A stretch of DNA of 42,612 nt from Opitutia bacterium UBA7397 (GTDB lineage: Bacteria; Verrucomicrobiota; Verrucomicrobiia; Opitutales; UBA953), in the NCBI GenBank assembly GCA_002470605.1, contig DKND01000121.1:1-42612 (forward strand), read 5' to 3'. Position numbers and translations under genes: made by a program. Shown piece after piece: positions 23,847 through 31,324 of this stretch; positions within the stretch are counted from its first letter, which is position 1; every line of letters starts with the position of its first letter. Under the pieces are notes generated by a model. That model worked only from the letters and a program-made list of their open reading frames with translations, did no database searches and was not told where the DNA came from.

Positions 23847-24571
23847 GTCACCAAGCCCACACCGTCGCGGTCCGCGCCACTGGCGTCGATATGTTCTTCG
23901 GCACGCCGGACAATCAGGTCGTTGCCCTCAAGCAAGCCGACTTCGAGGCCCGCCGCGGCGAACTCATCATGCTCGTCGGACCTTCGGGTTGCGGGAAGAC
24001 AACGCTTCTCTCCGTCATCGCGGGCACGCTTACGCCTCAGGCCGGTACGGTCGAGGTCTTTGGCCAGCGCCTCGACGGACTCAGCCAAGAAGAGCTCACG
24101 TCATTCCGACGTAAGAACCTCGGCTTCGTCTTCCAGTCATTCAATCTTATCCCAACGCTCTCCGTCATCGAGAACGTAATGGTCCCGCTGCTGATTCAGG
24201 GGCGTCCCTATGACGAAGCCCATGACCGCGCCGCCGCGATCATTGAGAAGGTCGGACTTAAGGGCCGCGAAGAAGGACGGCCTAACGCGCTCTCCGGTGG
24301 CCAGCAGCAACGCGTCGCGATTGCACGTGCGCTCGTCCACGAACCGCCGCTCCTCATTTGCGATGAGCCGACCTCGGCCCTCGATAAGGACACTGGCGCG
24401 CACATCATGGAACTCGTCCGTGATCTTTCTCGTTCACCTGAACGCTGTGTGGTCGTCGTAACCCACGATCACCGTATTTTCCGTTTTGCCGACCGTATCG
24501 CGGAAATGGAAGACGGTCGCATCAGCCGCGTGGTCGACGACCCGAAGCTTCTCGATACCACCCATCTCTGA
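23843..24571 (+). CDS. ABC transporter ATP-binding protein (MacB/LolD/DevA type)
   Basis: 242 residues from the ATG at 23843. Walker A GPSGCGKTT at 46-54, Q-loop VFQSFNLIPTLSVIENV, signature LSGGQQQRVAIARAL, Walker B LLICDEPTSALD and H-loop THDH are all intact. It energises the permease encoded just upstream. The open frame extends back to 23444, but that part lies wholly inside the permease and is not conserved. The membrane-fusion gene follows after 8 bp. Confidence 0.95.
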   Translation: MSHQAHTVAVRATGVDMFFGTPDNQVVALKQADFEARRGELIMLVGPSGCGKTTLLSVIAGTLTPQAGTVEVFGQRLDGLSQEELTSFRRKNLGFVFQSFNLIPTLSVIENVMVPLLIQGRPYDEAHDRAAAIIEKVGLKGREEGRPNALSGGQQQRVAIARALVHEPPLLICDEPTSALDKDTGAHIMELVRDLSRSPERCVVVVTHDHRIFRFADRIAEMEDGRISRVVDDPKLLDTTHL

Positions 24572-24579
24572 TTTCCTTT

Positions 24580-25503
24580 ATGTTCAAGAAACGCATCCTG
24601 CTCTTTGCTCTCGCCCTCGCTGGCGCTGGCGCCGCTCTGCAGCTCACCCGCGGCACGGCCAACGAAACCCCGATCAAGCCGCCGCCCTATGAACCTGCCA
24701 CACGCGATAAGGACGGCCTCATCGCCGCCGCCGGCCTCATCGAGGCCGCTGCCGAGAATACGCTTCTTGGCTCACCCACGTCGGGCACGGTTGCCAAAGT
24801 CCACGTGAAGGTCTGGGACAAGGTGAAGGCCGGCGACCCGATCCTGACGCTCGATGAACGAGATCTTCGCGCTCAGCACACCGTACAGAAGGCCGCCGTC
24901 TCCGCTGCCGAAGCGACCGCCGCGCGCGCCGAAGATGCTGCCCGTCGCTGGACTGGCATCAAAGACAGCGGGGCGGTTTCCGCATCTGAACTTCTTTCTT
25001 ACCAGATGGCTGCCAAAGAAGCGAAGGCCAAGCTCGCTCTCGCTCAAGCGCAGCTTGATCAGACGGCGGTGCTCCTTGATCGTTTGGTGCTTCGTTCGCC
25101 TATTGATGCGACCGTTCTCCAGGTCGGGGTTCGCGTCGGCGAATTCGTGGCTGCCGGCGCCAAGGCTCCGGTCGTGCTTGGCGACATCTCCACCCTCCAG
25201 ATCCGTTGCGACATCGACGAACAGCTAGCCACGCGCATGCGCGACGGCCTGCCCGCCAAGGGTTATCTTAAGGGCGAGAGCTCTCTCGCTGGCGGCAAGG
25301 ATCGTTCCATCGCCCTGAAGTTCGTTCGCATCGAACCCTTCGTCATCCCGAAGACCTCGCTTACCGGCGCGAGCGTGGAACGCGTCGATACCCGCGTGCT
25401 GCAGGTAATCTACCAGTTCGATCGACCCGCGGGACGCGCGCTTTTTGTTGGTCAGCAGATGGACGTCTATATCGACGCCTCCCAAAATGCTCCGGTTAAA
25501 TAA
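24580..25503 (+). CDS. HlyD/DevB-type membrane fusion protein
   Basis: 307 residues. A membrane anchor (about 5-22) precedes a barrel-sandwich (lipoyl-like) hybrid, split by a helical hairpin of about 90 residues rich in Ala and Glu, then a beta-barrel (LRSPIDATVLQVGVRVGEFVAAG, VVLGDISTLQIRCDIDE). It bridges the inner-membrane permease to the outer-membrane channel encoded next, whose gene overlaps its last codons. Confidence 0.92.
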   Translation: MFKKRILLFALALAGAGAALQLTRGTANETPIKPPPYEPATRDKDGLIAAAGLIEAAAENTLLGSPTSGTVAKVHVKVWDKVKAGDPILTLDERDLRAQHTVQKAAVSAAEATAARAEDAARRWTGIKDSGAVSASELLSYQMAAKEAKAKLALAQAQLDQTAVLLDRLVLRSPIDATVLQVGVRVGEFVAAGAKAPVVLGDISTLQIRCDIDEQLATRMRDGLPAKGYLKGESSLAGGKDRSIALKFVRIEPFVIPKTSLTGASVERVDTRVLQVIYQFDRPAGRALFVGQQMDVYIDASQNAPVK

Positions 25504-26869
25504 GACTTTCCTGTTCGCGGCGTTCGTCCTCGTCGGATGCGCGCACGATCCGATGGCGAAGCCTAAGGGGCCTGCCTCGCCCGCGGCTTTTTCGCAAGGC
25601 GGTGTCGCCGCCGACACGAAGTGGGCCGAATCTTTCGGAGATCCCGCCTTGCTTGAACTTATCGCGCAGGCGCGACAGAACAGCCCCGATCTCGTGATTG
25701 CTCGCGCGCGTCAGCGTGAAGCGGTCGCCTTGCTCCTCGCCGCCAACGCCGGCGATCAGCCCGCGGTTTCCGTCGGTGCCGGTTTGGAATCCTCTCGCAT
25801 CTCGCTTGAGACCGGTCGTACGCCGGTCGGCTTTGGTATCCCTCGTCGCACCGACGTGGGAGCAGTCGGCGTGAAAGCATCCTGGGAGCTCGATGTCTGG
25901 GGCCGCGAGGCGGCTAAGACCAAAGGGGCCGACGCGGATTCGCGTGCGGCCAAGTTTACCTCGGAACAGGCGGAGCTGGCTCTCTCGTCGGAAGTCGCCC
26001 GTCTGTGGTTCGCCGTCCGCGGCGCTCGCGAGCAACTCGCTTTTCTTGAGACCGAATTCGCCACGCGCTTTCGCGAGATGCAAATAGTGGAGAAGACGGT
26101 CGTCGCCGGGCTGCTCGACTCCGACCCGCTTTCCTCCGCACGTCTTGCGGCTGCGCAAGCCAAAGTCGACGAAGGTCTCGGCCGCCGCCGCCTCGCCGCG
26201 GCGGAGAATGCTCTCCGTGCGCTCATCGGTTCTACACCTGGCGCCAAGTTGCCTGAAGCAAAAGGCTCCGTTGCGATGCCTGCCTTCGGCGCCGGCGTAC
26301 CCTCGGAACTTCTGCTCCGCCGTCCCGACCTCGCCGCCGCCGCCGCGCATCTCGATGCCGCAGTTGCACGCGAAGGTGCGGCGATTGCCGACTTCTATCC
26401 TTCGGTCACGCTCAATGGCCAGGCCGGTTGGCAGGCCGATCCGGCTTCACGCGTTGGCCGTGGCTCATCAAGTTTCTGGACGCTCACTCCCTCGATTGAT
26501 CTGCCGGTCTTCGACGCTGGTCGCCGCGAAGCCGACCTCGAGGTCGCCCGTGCCCGCATCGATGGCTCCGCTGGTGAGTGGACCAAGGCCGTGCTCGGCG
26601 CCTTTCGCGAAGTAGAGGATGCGCTCGCCGATTTACGCGAGCTCGCCTTGCAAGAAGATTTGACCGCTCGAGTGCTGGAGGCGGTGCGCGTCCGGCTCGC
26701 CAATGCCGAAGCCCGTCGTAAGGCCGGCATCGCGAACGAAAACGACATCATGATTGCACGGCGAGATGAAGCCATGGCGGCGCGCACGCTCTCGATGGTC
26801 GTCTGGGAGCGTCGGCAGGTCGCGGTTAGACTCGCCGCGGCGACCGGCGGCGGTTGGTCCGCTCAGTGA
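25487..26869 (+). CDS. Outer-membrane efflux lipoprotein, NodT/TolC family
   Basis: 460 residues from the ATG at 25487, which overlaps the end of the fusion-protein gene. A lipobox LVG-C18 marks a lipoprotein signal. Two repeated outer-membrane efflux domains follow, with PDLVIARARQREA in the first and LRRPDLAAAAAHLDAAVAREG in the second. It forms the outer-membrane duct of the tripartite exporter. An ORF starting at 25445 gives a longer product lacking a clean signal peptide. A strong terminator follows 14 bp after the stop. Confidence 0.92.
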   Translation: MLRLNKTFLFAAFVLVGCAHDPMAKPKGPASPAAFSQGGVAADTKWAESFGDPALLELIAQARQNSPDLVIARARQREAVALLLAANAGDQPAVSVGAGLESSRISLETGRTPVGFGIPRRTDVGAVGVKASWELDVWGREAAKTKGADADSRAAKFTSEQAELALSSEVARLWFAVRGAREQLAFLETEFATRFREMQIVEKTVVAGLLDSDPLSSARLAAAQAKVDEGLGRRRLAAAENALRALIGSTPGAKLPEAKGSVAMPAFGAGVPSELLLRRPDLAAAAAHLDAAVAREGAAIADFYPSVTLNGQAGWQADPASRVGRGSSSFWTLTPSIDLPVFDAGRREADLEVARARIDGSAGEWTKAVLGAFREVEDALADLRELALQEDLTARVLEAVRVRLANAEARRKAGIANENDIMIARRDEAMAARTLSMVVWERRQVAVRLAAATGGGWSAQ

Positions 26870-26883
26870 TTCCGCCAAATAAG

Positions 26884-26907
26884 AAGGGCGTCCTCGCGGA
26901 CGCCCTT
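26884..26907. terminator. Bidirectional terminator between the export operon and gnd
   Basis: A 10-bp perfect stem AAGGGCGTCC / GGACGCCCTT with the loop TCGC. It sits between the convergent efflux-lipoprotein gene and gnd. The minus strand continues with CTTATTT, the plus strand with ACTGTTTCC. Confidence 0.75.
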
Positions 26908-26926
26908 ACTGTTTCCGGCAAGGCTA

Positions 26927-28423
26927 TCAGGCCTTGATCTGCGGACGCTTAGGATCCGGCCAATCAATATGGAAGAACTCTCCGCGCGGCTTGTCGGTGC
27001 GCTCGTAGGTATGCGCTCCAAAGAAGTCGCGTTGGCCTTGCAGCAAATTCTGCGGCAAGTTCGCGGTGCGGTAAGAGTCGAAGTAGGAGAGGGCTGAGCC
27101 CAAGGTCGGCACCGGGATGCCATGCTTGACGGCGAGGGCGATGACCTTGCGCCAGTTCTTCTGGGCTTTCTTGACGGTCTTCTTAAAGTGAGGATCGAGC
27201 AGAAGGTTGGCCAGACGAGGCTTCTTGCCGAAAGCTTCGGTGATTTTTTGCAAGAAGCGCGCGCGGATGATGCAACCGCCACGCCAGATTTGGGCGATTT
27301 CACCGAAGTTAAGCTTCCACTTATATTCATTCTGCGCTTCGCGCATGAGTTGGAAGCCTTGGGCGTAGGAGCAGATCTTGGAGCAGAAGAGTGCTTCGCG
27401 GATCTGTTCGACAATCTTCGCCTTGTCGGGATTGGTCATCGCGCGCTTGGGGCCACGGAGCGCTTTGGCGGCGGCGACGCGTTCATCTTTCACGGCTGAG
27501 AGACAGCGAGCAAAGACGGCTTCAGCGATGGTCGGAGCGGCGACACCCATATCGAGGGCGTTGGCGCTGGTCCATTTACCGGTGCCTTTTTGGCCGGCGG
27601 TGTCGAGGATGACGTCAACCAGCGGAACGCCGGTTTCCGGATCTTTCTGCTTCAGCACCTTGGCGGTGATTTCGATGAGGAAGGAATTCAGGTCACCCTT
27701 GTTCCATTCTTCGAAGACCGTACCGATTTCATCGGGGGTCATGCCGAGAAGACCGCGCATCAAGTCGTAGGCTTCGCAGATCATCTGCATGTCGCCGTAT
27801 TCGATGCCATTATGGACCATCTTCACGTAGTGGCCGGCGCCGTCGGGGCCGATGTGAGCGACGCAAGGAACGCCTCCCTTGATTGGCTTGCCAGGCTTTG
27901 CGCCCGTGAGTTCGACGCCCGTGACGGCATCGACCTTGGAAGCAACTGCCTCCCAGATGGGTTTGATTTCAGCCCAAGCCGAGGCGTCGCCGCCTGGCAT
28001 GAGGGATGGGCCGAAGCGGGCGCCTTCTTCGCCGCCGGATACGCCCGATCCGATGAAGCGAAGTCCTTTGGCTTTTAATTCGCGCTCCCGGCGGATGGTG
28101 TCGGTCCAAAGCGCGTTACCGCCGTCGATGATGATGTCCCCGGCCTCAAAGACGCTCGCGAGCTCATTGATGACTGCATCGGTGGGGGCGCCGGCTTTGA
28201 CGAGGATGACCGCTTTACGTGGCTTTTTCAGAGAGGCGGCAAAATCCCGAATAGTCGGGCAACCCGTCAGCTTGCCGGGCGTGCTGGGGTTTTCTTTCAC
28301 AAACTCGTCAGTTTTAGCGGTCGTCCGGTTATAGACGGAGATCGCAAAGCCGTGGTCGGCGATGTTGAGGGCGAGGTTTTGGCCCATGACGGCCAGACCA
28401 ATGAGACCAATGTCGGATTGCAT
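26927..28423 (-). CDS. gnd: 6-phosphogluconate dehydrogenase (decarboxylating)
   Basis: 498 residues from ATG at 28423 (a TTG 18 nt upstream is also open). NADP-binding GLAVMGQNLALNIA is followed by GVSGGEEGARFGPSLMPGG and the catalytic block VKMVHNGIEYGDMQ with its lysine, and a C-terminal domain ending in a YERTDKPRGEFFH-type segment. It converts 6-phosphogluconate to ribulose-5-phosphate in the oxidative pentose phosphate pathway. It is slightly longer than the usual 468-480. It is monocistronic, diverging from coaC across 184 bp, and ends at a shared terminator. Confidence 0.96.
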   Translation of the reverse strand: MQSDIGLIGLAVMGQNLALNIADHGFAISVYNRTTAKTDEFVKENPSTPGKLTGCPTIRDFAASLKKPRKAVILVKAGAPTDAVINELASVFEAGDIIIDGGNALWTDTIRRERELKAKGLRFIGSGVSGGEEGARFGPSLMPGGDASAWAEIKPIWEAVASKVDAVTGVELTGAKPGKPIKGGVPCVAHIGPDGAGHYVKMVHNGIEYGDMQMICEAYDLMRGLLGMTPDEIGTVFEEWNKGDLNSFLIEITAKVLKQKDPETGVPLVDVILDTAGQKGTGKWTSANALDMGVAAPTIAEAVFARCLSAVKDERVAAAKALRGPKRAMTNPDKAKIVEQIREALFCSKICSYAQGFQLMREAQNEYKWKLNFGEIAQIWRGGCIIRARFLQKITEAFGKKPRLANLLLDPHFKKTVKKAQKNWRKVIALAVKHGIPVPTLGSALSYFDSYRTANLPQNLLQGQRDFFGAHTYERTDKPRGEFFHIDWPDPKRPQIKA

Positions 28424-28607
28424 AGTAGGGGGTAATGGCAACCTGCGAGGGCAGGCATGGCAAACAAGAAAAGCCCGTTAGGTGAGGTAAATGGGAGGAT
28501 TTCTGGGTAAAACGGGGGCTCGCCGTCCTCGGAAAGCCGGCAATCGAAGTCATGGCTTAGCCTTTCCCCTCGCCTCACGGGGCCACCTTATCATCTTAAG
28601 TTCTGTT

Positions 28608-29156
28608 ATGTCTCAGCTCGTTGGCAAAAGAATCACCCTCGGGGTCACGGGCTCCATCGCCGCCTATAAGGCAGCAGATTTAATCTCACAGCTGGTGAAA
28701 TACGGCGCCGAGGTCCAGGTGGTCATGACCCAAGGGGCGACGCAATTCATCTCGCCGTTGACCCTGCAAGTTTTATCCCGCCGCCCGGTCAGTGTTAACC
28801 TGTGGGAAGAAGGGAAAAACTCCCAGCCCAGCCATATCGAGCTCGCCGACTCATCCGATCTTCTGCTGGTCGCTCCTATCACCGCTCATGTGATGGCGGA
28901 GTTTGCCCATGGCCTTGCCCCTGACCTTTTAACGAGTGTTTACCTTGCCACGCGTGGGCCGGTGCTGCTCTGCCCGGCGATGAATGGAAAGATGTATGAA
29001 CATGCCGCTACCCAGGCAAATTTGAAGACCCTTCGGGCTCGCGGTCATGCGATCGTGGAACCTGCGGAAGGGATGCTCGCTTGCGGTTACGAAGGGCTCG
29101 GAAAATTAGCGCCCGTGGATGAGATCGTCAGCCGCGTGTTGTCGATCTTAGGCTGA
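28608..29156 (+). CDS. coaC: Phosphopantothenoylcysteine decarboxylase, stand-alone (CoaC)
   Basis: 182 residues, only the HFCD flavoprotein half of Dfp/CoaBC. The FMN-binding GSIAAYKAADL, the catalytic His in PSHIELADSSD, the PAMNGKMYEH motif and ACGYEGLGKLA are all present. It decarboxylates 4'-phosphopantothenoylcysteine in coenzyme A synthesis. The fused CoaB (ligase) half is missing; the stop is followed 3 bp later by queG. A CoaB enzyme should therefore be encoded elsewhere. The start ATG 28608 fits the family; an upstream frame extends to 28491 without conserved sequence. Confidence 0.88.
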   Translation: MSQLVGKRITLGVTGSIAAYKAADLISQLVKYGAEVQVVMTQGATQFISPLTLQVLSRRPVSVNLWEEGKNSQPSHIELADSSDLLLVAPITAHVMAEFAHGLAPDLLTSVYLATRGPVLLCPAMNGKMYEHAATQANLKTLRARGHAIVEPAEGMLACGYEGLGKLAPVDEIVSRVLSILG

Positions 29157-29159
29157 GGC

Positions 29160-30167
29160 ATGGACGCTCAATCCCTCCGGGAGCGATTACAGGCCGAAGC
29201 GACCGCCTTGGGCTTCGATGCTTTTGGAGTCGCCCCCGTCGATGCCGACGTGCGCGCAGAATATTTTAAAAAATGGATCGCCGACGGGATGCATGGCGAA
29301 ATGAAATGGATGGCCCGTAATCCGGAAAGGCGTACAGATGCCACGAAAGTCTTACCGGAGGCCCGGAGTCTGATCGTCGTCGGACTTAATTACTGGCAGC
29401 CACATCCGTCCGCAGGCTATCGCATCGCCAAATACGCCTTAGGGGCCGATTACCACGATGTCATTCTACCCCGGCTCCAAAAACTCTGCCAAATGATGGA
29501 AGCAATGGGAGGCGCCCAAAAGCCCTACGTCGACACCGGCCCCGTCCTTGAAAAACCGATGGCGGCGGCGGCGGGATTGGGCTGGCAGGGTAAGAGCACG
29601 ATTCTGATTCACCGCGGTAAGGGCACCTGGCTCTTTCTCGGGGTCATCCTCACGACGCTGGAATTGGAACCGACCAAGCGGCAAGAGCCAGATCGCTGCG
29701 GGACTTGTGTGCGATGCATCGAAGCCTGCCCCACGCAGGCCATCATCGCCCCCTATAAATTAGACGCGCGGCGCTGCCTGGCCTATTTGACCATCGAGCA
29801 TCCTGGTCCGATTCCTTTGGAATATCGCGAAGCCTTGGGCGATCGGGTTTTCGGTTGCGACGATTGCTTGGACGTCTGCCCATGGAATCGTTGGGCAGAA
29901 CAAACGCGCGAGGCGGCGTTCGTCCCACGGGCCCACCCCCCGCTACGCGAGACCCTTGCTTGGACATCCACTCAATTTGCGGAACACTTCCAGAACACCC
30001 CGGTCTCCCGGCTGGGGCTCCATCGCTGGTGGCGTAACGCCCTGACGGTGCTCGGCAATGTCGGAACCAAGGGCGATTTGCCCGCGATCGAAAAGCTCCT
30101 TACGCACGACGATGCGATGGTGGCCGAACATGCGGCTTGGGCGGTCGAGCGGATTCACCATCGGTAA
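29160..30167 (+). CDS. queG: Epoxyqueuosine reductase
   Basis: 335 residues. Reduces epoxyqueuosine to queuosine in tRNA, the last step of queuosine biosynthesis, using cobalamin and two [4Fe-4S] clusters. The cluster motifs are CGTCVRCIEACP and CDDCLDVCPW. An N-terminal GFDAFGVAPV..HGEMKWMARNPERR block and a C-terminal HEAT-like segment (IEKLLTHDDAMVAEHAAWAVERI) complete the family layout. Start ATG at 29160, 3 bp after the coaC stop. Confidence 0.95.
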   Translation: MDAQSLRERLQAEATALGFDAFGVAPVDADVRAEYFKKWIADGMHGEMKWMARNPERRTDATKVLPEARSLIVVGLNYWQPHPSAGYRIAKYALGADYHDVILPRLQKLCQMMEAMGGAQKPYVDTGPVLEKPMAAAAGLGWQGKSTILIHRGKGTWLFLGVILTTLELEPTKRQEPDRCGTCVRCIEACPTQAIIAPYKLDARRCLAYLTIEHPGPIPLEYREALGDRVFGCDDCLDVCPWNRWAEQTREAAFVPRAHPPLRETLAWTSTQFAEHFQNTPVSRLGLHRWWRNALTVLGNVGTKGDLPAIEKLLTHDDAMVAEHAAWAVERIHHR

Positions 30168-30176
30168 ACCTACTTG

Positions 30177-30206
30177 TTGCCTCGGGCTCCTGGCTTGCCC
30201 TAATTT
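30177..30206 (+). promoter_or_regulatory. Promoter TTGCCT-18-TAATTT, leaderless spacing
   Basis: -35-like TTGCCT at 30177-30182 and -10-like TAATTT at 30201-30206. The GTG of the next gene begins 6 nt after the -10, the same spacing as in three other likely leaderless promoters here. Confidence 0.4.
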
Positions 30207-30212
30207 AGTCCC

Positions 30213-30740
30213 GTGTCCCTCGCTCAAGCTTACTACGCACTGGCGGCCGCTCTGCTGCTTGCCGCTTATTTGGTCTTCACGGCCTCGCCGGTGCTGCAGA
30301 CCTTTCGCCGTTCGCGCTTCGCCACGGTGACATTGACCTTGGCGGCGACGGCCTGGTTCGGCTGGTGGTTGATGAACATGCCGGAGCCAGATCTGGCTGG
30401 CCTGCCACGCTTACCCGTGGTCGTGGTCTTATTAGCTGCAAGCCTCGCGACACTCCGCTTCATGCCGGATCTACTTTCCGTCCGTTCGCTTGGAGTACTG
30501 ATGCTTTTCTTAGCCCGCTTCACGCTCGACGCAGGGTATCGGCAATTACCGCGTAGCCTGCTGGATGCCACGCTCAGCTATGGTCTGTTCGTCGTCTTCG
30601 GTCTTTGGTGGGCTTATTCACCGCCCACATTTTTAAACCAATGCGACTGGGTCTTGCGCACGCCGGCCCGACATAAGGGGCTCGGTATCATCTTGGGCCT
30701 GCTAGCCGTCGCCTGCTTGCTGGCGTCATTCGTGTCGTGA
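30213..30740 (+). CDS. Six-helix membrane protein, unknown
   Basis: 175 residues with about six membrane segments and short loops. It begins GTG TCC CTC. The segments AYYALAAALLLAAYLVF, TLTLAATAWFGWWLM, LPVVVVLLAASLATL and GIILGLLAVACLLASFV are clear, with two weaker ones between. No family is recognised. The last codon and stop overlap the GTG of gmk (GTGA), so it is probably cotranslated with gmk and polX. It has no visible catalytic motif. Confidence 0.6.
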   Translation: MSLAQAYYALAAALLLAAYLVFTASPVLQTFRRSRFATVTLTLAATAWFGWWLMNMPEPDLAGLPRLPVVVVLLAASLATLRFMPDLLSVRSLGVLMLFLARFTLDAGYRQLPRSLLDATLSYGLFVVFGLWWAYSPPTFLNQCDWVLRTPARHKGLGIILGLLAVACLLASFVS

Positions 30741-31324
30741 GCCGAGCGTTGCTCATCGTGGTTTCGGGTCCAGCTGGAAGCGGCAAGACGACGCTCTGCT
30801 CGCGTCTCACAGAAGCGAATCCGTGCGCGATCCGTCGGGTGATCACTTGCACGACCCGCGCGCCGCGGGCTGGAGAGGCTGATGGGGTCGACTATTATTT
30901 TCTGACGCGGACGGATTTCGAAGCCCAAGTGAAAGCCGGGGTATTTTTAGAGCACGCTGTCGTCCATGGTAATCTTTATGGACCTCGCTTGACCGATGTA
31001 GCGCAACATCTGGACGCGGGATTTGATGCGCTGCTTAACGTCGACGTCCAAGGTGCCGCTACGATTCGTGCCAAGGGTACGGCGGACACTCGCTTGGCCG
31101 CCGCGCTCGTGACCGTCTTCATCCGGGTGAGCGATCCGGTCGAGCTCCGCCGCCGCCTTACTGGTCGCGGGACGGATCCGCTCGATGAGATTGATCGCCG
31201 GGTCGCGACGGCCTCTGAAGAACTTAAGCATGCCGACGCATATCAACATGTCATCGAGAGCGGCAGCCGCGAAGCTGACTTCAGTGCGTTGCAAGGCATC
31301 TACCAGCAGGAAAAATCCCGGTGA
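30737..31324 (+). CDS. gmk: Guanylate kinase
   Basis: 195 residues, the usual size. P-loop GPAGSGKTT near the N-terminus, then the GMP-binding TTRAPRAGEADGVDYYFL and the late RRLTGRGTD.LDEIDRRVATASEE lid/helix block. It phosphorylates GMP to GDP. The start is GTG, overlapping the stop of the membrane-protein gene; its own stop (TGA) overlaps the ATG of polX by one base. Confidence 0.95.
   Translation: MSRALLIVVSGPAGSGKTTLCSRLTEANPCAIRRVITCTTRAPRAGEADGVDYYFLTRTDFEAQVKAGVFLEHAVVHGNLYGPRLTDVAQHLDAGFDALLNVDVQGAATIRAKGTADTRLAAALVTVFIRVSDPVELRRRLTGRGTDPLDEIDRRVATASEELKHADAYQHVIESGSREADFSALQGIYQQEKSR

Noticed and set aside
24790..24815. Third parS-like site (CCACGTGAA) in the fusion-protein gene
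   Set aside because: Only the inner core matches; the flanking bases of the 16-bp palindrome do not.
25496..26350. Long minus-strand ORF (284 aa) across the efflux lipoprotein gene
   Set aside because: It is antisense to a well-conserved outer-membrane efflux gene, has Arg/Gly-rich unstructured composition and no family features. It is a shadow frame of GC-rich coding DNA.
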